This document shows, in pieces, positions 36,624 to 46,121 of a stretch of 64,000 nucleotides of DNA. Under the pieces are notes generated by a model. The model was not told where the DNA came from and searched no databases. It worked only from the letters and a program-made list of their open reading frames with translations. The DNA is from Gammaproteobacteria bacterium (GTDB lineage Bacteria; Pseudomonadota; Gammaproteobacteria; Burkholderiales; Burkholderiaceae_C), in assembly GCA_018815325.1 (NCBI GenBank), contig JAHIYE010000010.1, positions 163,680 to 227,679 on the forward strand, written 5' to 3'. The number at the start of each line of letters is the position of its first letter. Position 1 is the stretch's first letter. The translations under genes were made by a program, and so were the position numbers.

Positions 36624-37639
36624 GCGGGATTCCAGGTCAAAACAATCTTGCCCACGTGCTGATTCGACTCCATCAGCATGTGGGCTTTCGCCGCACCACT
36701 CCCCGTGTCATCTGCTGCGTCGACTGCAGCAAACGTACTGTGGATCACCGGCTTGATCGTGCCGGATTCAATCAACGGCCAGACATGTTTGAGACACGCC
36801 TGCGCAATCGCCTGCTTGAACGCCACGGGACGCGGCCGCAGGGTCGAGCCCGTGATCGTCAGACGGCGGCGCAGCACCAGGCCAGCATTGAACTCGCTCT
36901 TGGTGCCACCCTGTACCGCAATGATGACGATGCGGCCATCTTCGGCCAGACACTCGACCTCGCGTGCGACATAGCTGCCGCCCACCATGTCAAGAATCAC
37001 ATCAACACCCTTGCCATCGGTGAGGCGCTTGGCCTCTTCCTTGAAATCCTGGGTCTTGTAGTTGATCGCATGGTCGGCCCCGAGTTTCAGACAAGCCGCG
37101 CATTTTTCATCACTGCCCGCGGTGACAATCACCGTCGCACCCATGGCCTTGGCCAACTGGATGGCCGTCACACCGATACCGCTCGAGCCCCCCTGGATCA
37201 GCAGGGTCTCACCTTTTTGCAGACGACCACGGTCAAACACATTGCTCCAGACCGTGAAGAAGGTCTCGGGCAGTGAAGCTGCTTCGATGTCACTCAGTCC
37301 TTTCGGCGAGGGCAAGGTCTGCGCCATCGGTGCCGTGCACAACTCGGCATAGCCACCACCCGCTACCAGCGCACACACGCGGTCGCCAAGCTTGAAACCC
37401 GCCTGAGCCAGTTCTGCGGCGTTTCCCCCAACGATCACGCCCGCGACTTCCAGGCCGGGAATATCGGAGGCACCAGGCGGCACCGGATAATTGCCGGTGC
37501 GCTGGAACACGTCAGGCCGGTTGATGCCGCTGGCCGCCACGCGAATCAGCAACTCACCTGCTGCCGGTACCGGGTCCGGACGCTCGCCCAGACACAGCAC
37601 CTCAGGTGCACCGTAGGATGTGATTTCAATCGCTTTCAT
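36620..37639 (-). CDS. zinc-independent NAD(P)H quinone oxidoreductase (MDR, PIG3-like)
   Basis: 339 aa from ATG 37639 ([15 protein letters not shown]); a farther start at 37669 has weaker support. GroES-like N-terminal half ([31 protein letters not shown]) and Rossmann half with [28 protein letters not shown]. The zinc ligands of alcohol dehydrogenases are absent, placing it in the quinone oxidoreductase branch of medium-chain reductases. Conserved neighbour of tpiA and pnp in this group of bacteria; physiological substrate unknown. Confidence 0.88.
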   Translation of the reverse strand: MKAIEITSYGAPEVLCLGERPDPVPAAGELLIRVAASGINRPDVFQRTGNYPVPPGASDIPGLEVAGVIVGGNAAELAQAGFKLGDRVCALVAGGGYAELCTAPMAQTLPSPKGLSDIEAASLPETFFTVWSNVFDRGRLQKGETLLIQGGSSGIGVTAIQLAKAMGATVIVTAGSDEKCAACLKLGADHAINYKTQDFKEEAKRLTDGKGVDVILDMVGGSYVAREVECLAEDGRIVIIAVQGGTKSEFNAGLVLRRRLTITGSTLRPRPVAFKQAIAQACLKHVWPLIESGTIKPVIHSTFAAVDAADDTGSGAAKAHMLMESNQHVGKIVLTWNPA

Positions 37640-37680
37640 GGTATTTTCCCTCGATAGCCCTTGCAGCATCTCCGCAAGAT

Positions 37681-37712
37681 GCTATCGATTTAGTAGCATT
37701 TCGCGCTGTGAT
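37681..37712 (+). repeat. dispersed repeat family A, copy 3 (diverged)
   Basis: GCTAT-CGATTTA-GTAGC then ATTTCGCGCTG. The match covers only the stem-loop and GCGC words of the family. It lies between the pnp stop and the quinone oxidoreductase start. An additional overlapping inverted pair (GATAGC...GCATC / GATGCTATC, 37653-37685) is present. Confidence 0.4.
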
Positions 37713-39829
37713 CAGCCCTGCTCGCCGTTCTGGCTCGGACGGTCCAGCAAGGCCTTCATGGACAGCTTGACGCGACCCTTCTCGTCGGTCTCGAGCACCT
37801 TGACCTTCACGATCTGGCCTTCGGACAGGTAGTCGCTGACCTTCTCGACGCGCTCGTGGGCGATCTGGCTGATGTGCAGCAGGCCGTCCTTGCCGGGCAG
37901 CAGATTGACCAGGGCACCGAAGTCCAGAATCTTGGTGATCGGGCCTTCGTAGACCTTGCCAATCTCGACCTCGGCCGTGATTTCCTGAATCCGGCGCTTG
38001 GCTTCATCCGCCTTGGCGCCATCCGTAGAGGCGATGGTGATGGTGCCGTCTTCACTGATGTTGATCTGGGTGCCGGTTTCTTCGGTCAGGGCACGGATAA
38101 CCGCACCGCCCTTGCCGATCACATCACGGATCTTCTCGGGGTTGATCTTCATCGTGTAGAGCTTGGGCGCGAAGTTGGACACTTCGGTCTTGGCTTCGCC
38201 CATGGCTTCCTGCATCTTGCCCAGGATGTGCATGCGGGCTTCCTTGGCCTGAGCCAGCGCGACCTGCATGATTTCCTTGGTGATGCCCTGGATCTTGATG
38301 TCCATCTGCAGCGCAGTGATACCGTTGGTGGTACCGGCCACCTTGAAGTCCATGTCACCCAGGTGATCTTCGTCACCCAGGATGTCGGTCAGCACGGCAA
38401 AGCGGTTGTCCTCCTTGATCAGGCCCATGGCGATGCCGGCCACGTGGGCTTTCATCGGCACGCCAGCGTCCATCAGCGACAGGCAGCCACCGCAGACCGA
38501 AGCCATCGACGAGGAACCGTTGGACTCGGTGATCTCGGAGACCACACGCATGGTGTACGGAAAATCCTCCTTGCTCGGCAGCACAGCCACGAGGGCGCGC
38601 TTGGCCAGGCGGCCGTGGCCGATTTCACGACGCTTTGGCGTACCCACGCGACCGGTTTCACCGGTGGCGAAGGGAGGCATGTTGTAGTGCAGCATGAAGC
38701 GGTCTTCGTATTCGCCCGCCAGTGCGTCAATGCGCTGGGCATCGCGCTCGGTACCGAGCGTGGTCACGACCAGTGCCTGGGTTTCGCCGCGTGTGAACAA
38801 GGCTGACCCGTGGGTACGGGGCAGCACGCTGTTGCGGATTTCGATGGGGCGGACCGTGCGTGTATCGCGGCCATCAATGCGGGGCTCACCAGCCAGAATC
38901 TGGCTGCGAACGATTTTGGCTTCGATATCGAACAGCATGCCGTCGACCACCACGCCGTCAAACTCAACCCCCTCAGCCTTCAGGCCTTCCTTGGTCCAGG
39001 TGGTCACTTCGCGCGTGGCCTTGGTACGGGCCTGCTTGTTGCGAATCTGGTAGGCCGCTGCGAGTTTTTCCTGAGCCAGTGCGTTCACTTTGGCGATCAG
39101 GACTTCGTCTTTGGCGGGCGCTTTCCAGTCCCATGCCGGCTTGCCGGCGTCACGCACCAGTTCGTGGATGGCGTTGATGGCAATGTTGCCCTGCTCATGG
39201 CCAAACACCACAGCACCGAGCATGATTTCTTCAGACAGCTGCTGGGCTTCGGATTCGACCATCAGCACAGCGGCTTCGGTACCCGCCACAATCAGATCCA
39301 TGATGGAGTCTTTGCGCTGCGTCTGCCCAGGGTTCAACACGTATTCACCGTTGATGTAACCCACGCGGGCTGCACCGATCGGGCCACTGAACGGAATGCC
39401 GCTGACCGACAACGCAGCGCTGACCGCGATCATGGCGGCAATGTCGGCATCCACCTCGGGGTTGAGCGACACGGTATGGATCACCACGTGCACTTCGTTG
39501 AAGAAGCCTTCGGGGAACAGTGGGCGAATGGGACGGTCGATCAGGCGGCTGGTCAGGGTCTCAAACTCGCTGGGACGGCCTTCACGCTTGAAAAAGCTGC
39601 CGGGGATCTTGCCTGCGGCGTAGGTTTTCTCAAGGTAGTCAACGGTCAGGGGGAAAAAGTCCTGACCGGGCTTGCCTTCGGACTTGGCGACCACGGTGGC
39701 CAGCACCACGGTGCCGTCCATGTCCAGCAGCACAGCGCCAGTGGATTGACGGGCGATTTCGCCGGTTTCCATGGTGACCGTGTTCTGGCCCCACTGGAAG
39801 GTCTTGGTGACTTTATTGAACATGCTCAT
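37712..39829 (-). CDS. pnp: polyribonucleotide nucleotidyltransferase (PNPase)
   Basis: 705 aa from ATG 39829, which follows AGGAG; an in-frame start at 39871 lacks support. Two RNase PH domains ([53 protein letters not shown]) flank a helical domain. The catalytic [19 protein letters not shown] block precedes a KH domain ([17 protein letters not shown]) and an S1 domain ([33 protein letters not shown]). Degrades RNA 3'-5' in the degradosome. The gene follows rpsO as in most proteobacteria. Confidence 0.97.
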   Translation of the reverse strand: MSMFNKVTKTFQWGQNTVTMETGEIARQSTGAVLLDMDGTVVLATVVAKSEGKPGQDFFPLTVDYLEKTYAAGKIPGSFFKREGRPSEFETLTSRLIDRPIRPLFPEGFFNEVHVVIHTVSLNPEVDADIAAMIAVSAALSVSGIPFSGPIGAARVGYINGEYVLNPGQTQRKDSIMDLIVAGTEAAVLMVESEAQQLSEEIMLGAVVFGHEQGNIAINAIHELVRDAGKPAWDWKAPAKDEVLIAKVNALAQEKLAAAYQIRNKQARTKATREVTTWTKEGLKAEGVEFDGVVVDGMLFDIEAKIVRSQILAGEPRIDGRDTRTVRPIEIRNSVLPRTHGSALFTRGETQALVVTTLGTERDAQRIDALAGEYEDRFMLHYNMPPFATGETGRVGTPKRREIGHGRLAKRALVAVLPSKEDFPYTMRVVSEITESNGSSSMASVCGGCLSLMDAGVPMKAHVAGIAMGLIKEDNRFAVLTDILGDEDHLGDMDFKVAGTTNGITALQMDIKIQGITKEIMQVALAQAKEARMHILGKMQEAMGEAKTEVSNFAPKLYTMKINPEKIRDVIGKGGAVIRALTEETGTQINISEDGTITIASTDGAKADEAKRRIQEITAEVEIGKVYEGPITKILDFGALVNLLPGKDGLLHISQIAHERVEKVSDYLSEGQIVKVKVLETDEKGRVKLSMKALLDRPSQNGEQG

Positions 39830-39905
39830 GTTTTTCTCCTGGTCATTATTGGAAGGTGCAGGCCACCTCACCCAAGCCCGGAGTCAACCGCACAGAACAC
39901 GATGC

Positions 39906-39949
39906 CATTCCAGCGAAAATCGATTTTTTGCTCAAATTTCCCTGGAATG
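39906..39949 (-). promoter_or_regulatory. long stem-loop in the pnp leader
   Basis: CATTCCAG (39906-39913) and CTGGAATG (39942-39949), extended after one C/C mismatch by GAAA/TTTC, form a 12-bp interrupted stem about 77 nt upstream of the pnp start. In E. coli the pnp leader hairpin is cut by RNase III for autoregulation; a similar role here is inference. Confidence 0.4.
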
Positions 39950-39985
39950 ACACAGCTTCGCTCTGTTTTTGTCTTCTCCGAAGTA

Positions 39986-40019
39986 GAAAACGCCTGAGCT
40001 AGTGAACTAACTCAGGCGT
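39986..40019 (-). terminator. intrinsic terminator of rpsO
   Basis: On the minus strand, ACGCCTGAG-loop-CTCAGGCGT (plus-strand arms 40011-40019 and 39990-39998) is followed by TTTTC. It lies 20 bp after the rpsO stop and upstream of pnp, so pnp expression depends on readthrough or its own promoter. Confidence 0.75.
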
Positions 40020-40038
40020 CTGTCATTCAATTCAACAC

Positions 40039-40305
40039 TTACTTACGCAGACCCAGCTTGGCGATCAGGTCGACGTAGCGAGTTGCATCTTTGGACTTGA
40101 GGTAGTCCAGCAGCTTGCGGCGACGGCTCACCATGCGCAACAGACCGCGGCGGCCATGGTGGTCCTTGGCGTGGGTCTTGAAGTGGGGGGTGAGCTCGTT
40201 GATGCGAGCGGTCAGCAGTGCGACCTGAACTTCGGGACTACCGGTGTCACCGGCTTTACGTGCGTTGTCTTTGACGACAGCGGCTTTGATACTGGATGCG
40301 ATCAT
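40039..40305 (-). CDS. rpsO: 30S ribosomal protein S15
   Basis: 88 aa, the standard length. It contains [41 protein letters not shown] sequence (seen as [14 protein letters not shown] and [21 protein letters not shown]). Binds 16S rRNA helix 22 early in 30S assembly. The 100-bp leader upstream has a hairpin that could be an S15 autoregulatory site. Confidence 0.98.
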   Translation of the reverse strand: MIASSIKAAVVKDNARKAGDTGSPEVQVALLTARINELTPHFKTHAKDHHGRRGLLRMVSRRRKLLDYLKSKDATRYVDLIAKLGLRK

Positions 40306-40330
40306 GTTTTTTCCTGTGTGTTAACAACTT

Positions 40331-40358
40331 GCGTCAGGCGCTGGAACTGCCCCTGACG
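40331..40358 (-). promoter_or_regulatory. stem-loop in the rpsO leader
   Basis: CGTCAGG/CCTGACG arms (7 bp) around a 13-nt loop, 26 nt upstream of the rpsO start codon. S15 represses its own mRNA through leader structures in several bacteria; nothing here proves the same mechanism. Confidence 0.35.
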
Positions 40359-40418
40359 TGCGCTCTGCGATGTGCAAAGCCTTGAAATTATAACCCGATT
40401 GCCTGAATCCGGCCAGAA

Positions 40419-41693
40419 TCAGTGCGGCCCCCCAGTCTGGGGCGGCGTTTGTGCCGCCTTCCCGGACTTGGCCTTGTCAGCCTTGGCGGGCTCGTCCGGG
40501 TCTCCTTCAAGCCGGTCACCGGACCAGCGCAGCGCGCGTGAGGCAATCGGCGGACCAATGGTTTCCATCACCGCCACGGCGGCCAGCACGATGGAGCTGA
40601 CAATCGCACCCCGCTCAGGGAACAACTCCATGGTGGTATTGACCAGCCCGATGGCCAGCCCCGCCATAGGCAGCAGCAGCAGCCCGGAAGTCATCGATTG
40701 CCGTGCCGGCAAGCGGAATACCGAAGCCGCTGCCGTCACCCCCACCCATTTGGCAGCCGAGCGCCCGACCACGAACACGGCCGCCGCAGGTGCGTACTGC
40801 ACCATCTCCGCCACGTGCAAATTGGCACCGGCATAGACAAACAAGGCAATAAAAAAGAGCTCAAAGGAGGGGCCGAACTCGATATCGGCAATCAGGTCCT
40901 GGCGCTCGATGCCGCGCACTACCATGCCCAGCACCAGCGGTGCAAACAAAACCGAGAGCTTGAGCATGATCGCCGCGCCCAGGGTCAGCATCACCGCCCC
41001 GATCACGAGCGCGAGGTGGTATTGCTCAGCCTGCTTGAACCTGCGCGCGGTGTAATGCAGCATCACACCCGCCACCCCGCCCAGTACGGCCGAGCCCAGC
41101 AGGCTATACAGGGGCGCACCAATCACCGTCTCCAGCGGCGCCTGGCCTTCTACATACAGCGCCGGCAGCAACGCCGCAAATACGATGAAGGCGATCACGT
41201 TGTTCAGCGCCACCAGCGCCTCGGCCCGGTCAGTCACAGGGCCGGATGCCCCGAGTTCGTGTGCCACGTGAATCAGCACGGCGGGTGAAGACGAAATCGC
41301 AATGGCAGCAATGATGGCCGCAGGCAGCGTCTGCAAGCCCATCCACTTCAGCAGCCCATACACCACGGCCCCCGTGAGGGCACACTCGACCAGCGAGATG
41401 ACCATCAGTGACTTGTCGCGCACCACCTCCTTGATGTCGAGTGACAGGCCCAGCCGGTAAAGGATCAGGCCCAGCGCCACATCGATCACAATGCCAGAGC
41501 TCGCCAGATCCTGGTGGCTGAACAGCTGCAGCACATTGGGCCCGGCCACGAAGCCCACGAGCATGAAGCCGGTGATACTGGGCAGCCAGGGCCAGTGATG
41601 CGCCATGAAGCCCCCAATGGAGCCGCAAAACAGCAGAAACCCGAAGAAAAACAGGGTGTTCGGACTAGGCGGCCAGGCAGGTAGAAATTCCAT
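40419..41693 (-). CDS. cation:proton antiporter (CPA2/Kef-like membrane domain)
   Basis: 424 aa with about 11-12 hydrophobic helices. Family blocks include FVAGPNVLQLF, DVALGLILYRLGLSLD, and the discontinuous helix AIAISSSPAVLIHVAHELGASGPVTDRAEALVALNNV (read as SSSPAVLIHVAHE and DRAEALVALNNV). It lacks a C-terminal RCK/TrkA-N domain; the tail after about residue 395 is charged and Asp/Lys-rich. Exchanges Na+ or K+ for protons; ion specificity not determinable by eye. Monocistronic-looking. Confidence 0.85.
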   Translation of the reverse strand: MEFLPAWPPSPNTLFFFGFLLFCGSIGGFMAHHWPWLPSITGFMLVGFVAGPNVLQLFSHQDLASSGIVIDVALGLILYRLGLSLDIKEVVRDKSLMVISLVECALTGAVVYGLLKWMGLQTLPAAIIAAIAISSSPAVLIHVAHELGASGPVTDRAEALVALNNVIAFIVFAALLPALYVEGQAPLETVIGAPLYSLLGSAVLGGVAGVMLHYTARRFKQAEQYHLALVIGAVMLTLGAAIMLKLSVLFAPLVLGMVVRGIERQDLIADIEFGPSFELFFIALFVYAGANLHVAEMVQYAPAAAVFVVGRSAAKWVGVTAAASVFRLPARQSMTSGLLLLPMAGLAIGLVNTTMELFPERGAIVSSIVLAAVAVMETIGPPIASRALRWSGDRLEGDPDEPAKADKAKSGKAAQTPPQTGGPH

Positions 41694-41732
41694 GATGTGC
41701 GTGCCTTTGTTCTTGATGGATGAGATGCCAGG

Positions 41733-42986
41733 TCAGGCCTGCCGAAGCGCACGCTGTGCATCCAGCCAGTTTTTCAGCCGCTCCACCCCCAGGACCAGGC
41801 GCTGTGGATCCTGTGAAGCAAAACACCAGCGCAGCCAGCCCCGCGCCTGCGGCGCAAACGCCTCACCCGGCGCCAGCCCCAGACCCGCTTCCGTGACCAG
41901 TCTTTTGGCCGTGACCAGCGAGTCATCAAAACCCTGCAGCCTGAAAAACGCGTACATCCCGCCTCGCGCAGGAGACAACTCCACACCCGGCAGGGCCTGC
42001 AGCAATGGCACCAGCGTATCACGGCAGGCCTTCAGGTGCGCCACCAGTTGCGGTGTGACTTCGTCGGTGCGCTGCAGAGCCAGCACGGCCGCGCGCTGTG
42101 TGAACACCGGGCAGCATGAGGTGTTGAACTCGATCAGCTTGCCCATGTGCGGCGTCATGCTCGCCGGCATGACCAGCCAGCCCAGCCGCCACCCTGTCAT
42201 GAGAAAGCTCTTGGAGAAACTGTGCACCACCATCAGCCGGTCATCCGGCGCGGCGACATCGAGAAAACTCGGCGCACAGAGGTCGCCCCCCGAAGGACTG
42301 CGTCCCTCCCCCCCGAGGGGGGCACCCGGCTTGGGGCGGCCCGGCGCCGGGTCGTTCTCTGCCTCGATGTCACCGAAGTACAAGCGCTCATACACCTCAT
42401 CCGCCAGAATCCAGGTGCCCGTGGTCCGGCAATGCGCCAGGATGCGCTGCTGCTCTTCGCGAGACAGCGTCCAGCCCGTCGGGTTGTTGGGCGCGTTGAG
42501 GATCAGCAGCCTGGTGGCCGGGGTGATGGCCGCCAGCAGTGTCTCCATGTCCAGCGTCCAGGCCCCGTTCACTGGCGCCAGTGGCACGCAGGTGAGCCGG
42601 GCACCCAGGATCACTGGTTGCGCCGTCAGGTTGGGCCAGACGGGCGTGACAGCCACCACCTCGTCGCCCGCATCCACCAGCATCTGGACGGCCAGCATCA
42701 GCGCATTGACACCCCCCGCTGTCACGGCCAGCCGGTCAACCCCGACCGGGCCGTGGCGCGCGCTCATGTAGGTCGAGATGGCTTCGCGCAACTCAAGCAG
42801 GCCCAGATTGTGGGCATAGAAGGTCTCGCCACGCTGCAGTGACTCGATGGCAGCCTGCCGGATGAACCCGGGCGTGACCTCGTCACCCTCGCCAAACCAG
42901 AAGGCCAGCACATCGCTGCGCCCCAGGCCGGCATTGGCCACTTCACGAATCTTCGACTCCTGCAGTTGTTCGATGACGTGACGCAT
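41733..42986 (-). CDS. PLP-dependent aminotransferase class I/II with repeat-encoded insertion
   Basis: 417 aa, fold type I. Family motifs: NAPNNPTGWTLSREE, the cofactor Asp in ILADEVYERLYF, Schiff-base Lys in HSFSKSFLMTGWRLGW, and the phosphate-binding Arg context in AFFRLQGFDDS. Likely an aspartate- or aromatic-type aminotransferase; exact substrate unknown. Between the Asp and Lys motifs there is an extra Pro/Gly-rich segment (about residues 209-236, containing APGRPKPGAPLGGEGRSPSGG) encoded by a family B repeat at 42281-42360. The reading frame stays open, so the enzyme may tolerate it as a surface loop. Confidence 0.85.
   Translation of the reverse strand: MRHVIEQLQESKIREVANAGLGRSDVLAFWFGEGDEVTPGFIRQAAIESLQRGETFYAHNLGLLELREAISTYMSARHGPVGVDRLAVTAGGVNALMLAVQMLVDAGDEVVAVTPVWPNLTAQPVILGARLTCVPLAPVNGAWTLDMETLLAAITPATRLLILNAPNNPTGWTLSREEQQRILAHCRTTGTWILADEVYERLYFGDIEAENDPAPGRPKPGAPLGGEGRSPSGGDLCAPSFLDVAAPDDRLMVVHSFSKSFLMTGWRLGWLVMPASMTPHMGKLIEFNTSCCPVFTQRAAVLALQRTDEVTPQLVAHLKACRDTLVPLLQALPGVELSPARGGMYAFFRLQGFDDSLVTAKRLVTEAGLGLAPGEAFAPQARGWLRWCFASQDPQRLVLGVERLKNWLDAQRALRQA
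42281..42360. repeat. dispersed repeat family B, copy 3 (inside aminotransferase)
   Basis: CCCCCCGAAGGACTG..., CCCCCCCGAGGGGGG and CTTGGGGCGGCCCGGC, the G/C-rich half of the family B element. It is in frame and adds about 27 residues to the aminotransferase. Confidence 0.65.
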
Positions 42987-43012
42987 GTTGTGTTACCCCT
43001 GTTGGTGAAAAC

Positions 43013-44296
43013 TCATTGTGCAGGCCGCTGCATCCTGCAGCTGCTGGGCAACTCGGCGCGCGCGGCGGAGATGGTGCGGATCACGCGAAAGCCGTAGCCC
43101 GAGCCTTCCACGTCGAACTTCACACCCTCACTACCCTGGCGGTCCATCACGCCCACGCGCAGTTGCTGCTGGAACTGGTGGTCCATCGCGCGCATGGTCC
43201 CGCTCTGGCCAAACATCGAAACCGAGGCTTTTTCGAGCTGCGTCGCCACCGCCAGTGGCTGCACGGAGCCGGCCTTTTCCATCGCCTGCACCAGCGACTC
43301 CACCATGAGCTGCATGCGCATGTGAACATAGTCGTCCGCAGGCTTGGGGAACCGCTGGCGGAACGACTGGTAGAAGGCCTCACTGGGCGCGCCCGGTGCA
43401 TTGGGCAGCCAGTCGGCCACCGCGATCACCTTGCCAATGCCGGCGTCGCCAATCGCGGCAGGGGCACCGAGCGCATTGCCGTAAAAGGTGTAGAACTTGC
43501 CCTCAAAGCCGACCTCTTTGGCGGCCTTCACGAGCAGCGTCAAATCATTACCCCAGTTGCCCGTGATCACCGCCTGCGCGCCGCTTGCCTTGATCTTGGC
43601 GGCATAGGGCAGGAAATCCTTCACCCGGCCTACGGGGTGCAACTCGTCCGCCACGATCTGCACATCCGGTCGCAGCGCGGAGAGCTGGCGCCGGGCTTCT
43701 TTGGCCACAGCATGACCAAAACTGTAGTCCTGGCCGATCAGGTAGACACTTTTCACAGACTTGTCCTGCTTGAGTACGTCCATCAGCGCGGCCATGCGCA
43801 TGTCGGCATGGGCGTCGAAGCGGAAATGCCAGAAGCTGCATTTCTCGTTGGTCAGGCTGGGATCCACCGCCGCGTAGTTGAGATACACCACACGCTTGCC
43901 CGGCTCGCGTTCGTTGTGCTTGTTGATGGCATCGATCAGCACGGCGGCGGTGGCCGAGGAGTTGCCCTGCATCACGAACTGCACACCGTCGTCGATGGCC
44001 GAGCGCAGCGTGGACAGGGCCTCTTCGTTCTGGCCCTTGCTGTCGTAGCGCTCCAGCAGCAGCGGACGGCTGCCACCCTCGGCCGCAGGCAGCTTCACGC
44101 CGCCACGCGCATTGACACGCTCAATCGCCCAGTACAGGTTGCGAAACACCGCTTCGCCCGTGTTGGCAAACGGCCCGCTCAGTCCCTCGATCATCGCGAT
44201 CCGGATGGGGGCGGGTTCGGCATGGGCCAGCAACACGACCGGCGCAAATAGCAGCACAGTCAGCGATTTCAAGACCCGTCGCACAAAAATATTCAT
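43013..44296 (-). CDS. ABC transporter substrate-binding protein (Leu/Ile/Val-binding, LivJ-like)
   Basis: 427 aa. Signal peptide MNIFVRRVLKSLTVLLFAPVVLLAHA, cut before EPAPIRI. The mature protein has the periplasmic-binding fold of branched-chain amino-acid receptors (PIRIAMIEGLSGPFANTGEAVFRN; QGNSSATAAVLIDAIN; YLIGQDYSFGHAVAKEARR). No permease or ATPase gene lies next to it, so it is an orphan receptor in this window; its ligand could be any amide, aromatic or amino acid compound. Confidence 0.85.
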   Translation of the reverse strand: MNIFVRRVLKSLTVLLFAPVVLLAHAEPAPIRIAMIEGLSGPFANTGEAVFRNLYWAIERVNARGGVKLPAAEGGSRPLLLERYDSKGQNEEALSTLRSAIDDGVQFVMQGNSSATAAVLIDAINKHNEREPGKRVVYLNYAAVDPSLTNEKCSFWHFRFDAHADMRMAALMDVLKQDKSVKSVYLIGQDYSFGHAVAKEARRQLSALRPDVQIVADELHPVGRVKDFLPYAAKIKASGAQAVITGNWGNDLTLLVKAAKEVGFEGKFYTFYGNALGAPAAIGDAGIGKVIAVADWLPNAPGAPSEAFYQSFRQRFPKPADDYVHMRMQLMVESLVQAMEKAGSVQPLAVATQLEKASVSMFGQSGTMRAMDHQFQQQLRVGVMDRQGSEGVKFDVEGSGYGFRVIRTISAARAELPSSCRMQRPAQ

Positions 44297-44439
44297 TCAA
44301 AATTTCTCTTGTAAAAACCCCAGACGCTCACACATGCAGTTCATGCGGCGATCGCGTTTGGGAGCCGCGCAGTTTACGTGATGTGGCATAGACCCCATTG
44401 CATGTGTGTCAGCTGTTTTTTGTTTCAAGGAGTTAGATC

Positions 44440-44823
44440 ATGTTCTTCACCCCCGTCATTCGCCGCACCCGCTACAACCCCGACTTCCATGCCGTGAACC
44501 GCATGTTCAATGAGGCGCTGGCAGCCGCACCGGCCGGCATCAGCCAGTCAACCAGCTATGGCATCGAGCAGGACGACAAGGCCTACACCCTGTCGTTTGA
44601 CATGCCAGGCATCAGCAAGGAACAGTTGACCATCGGCATCGAAGGCAATGTGGTGCGCCTCGAAAGCAAGCCCGAAGCTGCGCGCAAGTACAAGGCCGCC
44701 TATGAATTGCCCGAGGACATTGACGTCTCCGCCAGCGAAGCCAAACTGGAAAACGGTGTGTTGACGCTCAAGCTGACCAAGGTTCAGCCCGAGAGCAAGG
44801 TAACCCAGCTCGCCATCAACTGA
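44440..44823 (+). CDS. Hsp20/alpha-crystallin small heat-shock protein
   Basis: 127 aa. Crystallin domain from about residue 40: YTLSFDMPGISKEQLTIGIEGNVVRLES and the G-x-L motif NGVLTLKLTK near the end. The N-terminal arm is short. ATG 44440 follows AAGGAG at optimal distance. ATP-independent holdase. A CCCCATTG at 44393-44400 resembles a sigma-32 -10 box, but its -35 partner is weak. Confidence 0.9.
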   Translation: MFFTPVIRRTRYNPDFHAVNRMFNEALAAAPAGISQSTSYGIEQDDKAYTLSFDMPGISKEQLTIGIEGNVVRLESKPEAARKYKAAYELPEDIDVSASEAKLENGVLTLKLTKVQPESKVTQLAIN

Positions 44824-44850
44824 AACGACATTGACAGGCTGCGACTGAGC

Positions 44851-44925
44851 GGCGCCCGGCCGCCCGAAGCCGCGAAGGCCCTCTCGGGGGCCGCGACTAC
44901 GCGCTGCGAGAGAGCGTGGGGGCCA
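44851..44925. repeat. dispersed repeat family B, copy 4 (hsp20-tsaD junction)
   Basis: GGCGCCCGGCCGCCCGAAGCCGCGAAGGCCCTCTCGGGGGCC core plus GCGCTGCGAGAGAGCGTGGGGGCC. The GGCC...GGGGGCC hairpin lies between convergent genes and could end both transcripts. Its right part encodes the last residues of TsaD. Confidence 0.6.
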
Positions 44926-45997
44926 GATTAATCGCATCCAAAGGCCAGCGGGGTTTGACGTCAAAAGCGTAAACCTCGCTGGCCTCTTGCATGCCGGCTT
45001 GCAGACGCATGGCAGCCGCCATGGCAATCATGGCGCCGTTGTCGGTGCACAGATGCAGTTCCGGGTAATGCACCCGCACCCCCTGCCGCTCGCAGGCTCC
45101 ATTCAACTGCTCGCGCAGCAGGCGGTTAGCCCCCACGCCGCCCGCCACCACCAGCCGCTTGAGACCGGTTTGCTTGAGGGCCATGAGGGATTTTTTCACC
45201 AGCACCTCGACAATCGCCGCCTGCGTGGAGGCGGCCAGATCGGCCTTGGCACTTGCGCCGCTGGCGCCGCTGACACCAGGTGCATCCAGCGCATCACCCA
45301 GCTTTTTGGCCTGGGTCAGCACCGCGGTCTTGAGCCCCGAAAAGGAAAAATCCAGGTTGCCACTGTGCAACAAAGGCCGCGGCAGCTTGAAAGCCGCACC
45401 ATCGCCCTGCTCCGCCAGCCTGGCCAGGGCCGGCCCGCCCGGATAACCCAGGCCCATGAGCTTGGCAGACTTGTCAAACGCCTCACCCGCCGCGTCGTCA
45501 ATCGTTTCACCCAGCATCTCGTAGCGACCCACGCCGTCGACGCGCATGAGTTGCGTATGGCCGCCCGATACCAGCAAGGCCACAAAAGGAAACTGCGGCG
45601 GGTCAGCACTCAAAAAGGGCGACAGCAGATGCCCTTCCAGATGGTGCATGCCGAGCACCGGCTTGCCCAGGGAGGCCCCCAGCGCACAAGCCACACCGGC
45701 CCCCACCAGCAGGGCCCCTGCCAGGCCCGGGCCGCGCGTATAGGCCACCACATCCACCTCGCCGAGCCCACGGCCGGCCGCATCGAGCACTTGCCGGGCC
45801 AGTGGCAGCACGCGGCGAATATGGTCGCGACTGGCCAGCTCCGGCACCACGCCACCATAGGCCTGGTGCATCTCGATCTGGCTGTACAGCGCGTCTGCCA
45901 GCAGCACGGGGACACCCTCATGCCGGGTTTCAACCAGCGCCACACCCGTCTCGTCACAGGACGACTCAATCCCCAGTACCAACAAGTTTTTCGACAT
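44897..45997 (-). CDS. tsaD: tRNA N6-threonylcarbamoyladenosine transferase TsaD
   Basis: 366 aa from ATG 45997 ([18 protein letters not shown]); a farther start at 46057 is unlikely. ASKHA-type metal-binding motif HHLEGH (in [13 protein letters not shown]), [11 protein letters not shown] and [14 protein letters not shown] are all present. Makes the t6A modification of ANN-decoding tRNAs with TsaB/C/E. A low-complexity [16 protein letters not shown] stretch (about residues 237-252) is an insertion relative to short homologues. The C-terminal APTLSRSA is encoded by a family B repeat. Confidence 0.96.
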   Translation of the reverse strand: MSKNLLVLGIESSCDETGVALVETRHEGVPVLLADALYSQIEMHQAYGGVVPELASRDHIRRVLPLARQVLDAAGRGLGEVDVVAYTRGPGLAGALLVGAGVACALGASLGKPVLGMHHLEGHLLSPFLSADPPQFPFVALLVSGGHTQLMRVDGVGRYEMLGETIDDAAGEAFDKSAKLMGLGYPGGPALARLAEQGDGAAFKLPRPLLHSGNLDFSFSGLKTAVLTQAKKLGDALDAPGVSGASGASAKADLAASTQAAIVEVLVKKSLMALKQTGLKRLVVAGGVGANRLLREQLNGACERQGVRVHYPELHLCTDNGAMIAMAAAMRLQAGMQEASEVYAFDVKPRWPLDAINLAPTLSRSA

Positions 45998-46121
45998 AGG
46001 CACGAAGTTTAGGTCAAGCCGGTTTTTACGCGCAGAACCACCAACGCTGAACAGCAAGGCGAACGGTCACAAGCGGCCCAAGCCGGCTTTTCTGGTCCGG
46101 ATTTTGCGTATAGTCAGCGGC

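Noticed and set aside
44375..44400. TGGCAT...TTGCAT upstream of hsp20 as a sigma-54 promoter
   Set aside because: The spacer is 8 bases instead of 5, so the -24/-12 elements are out of phase.
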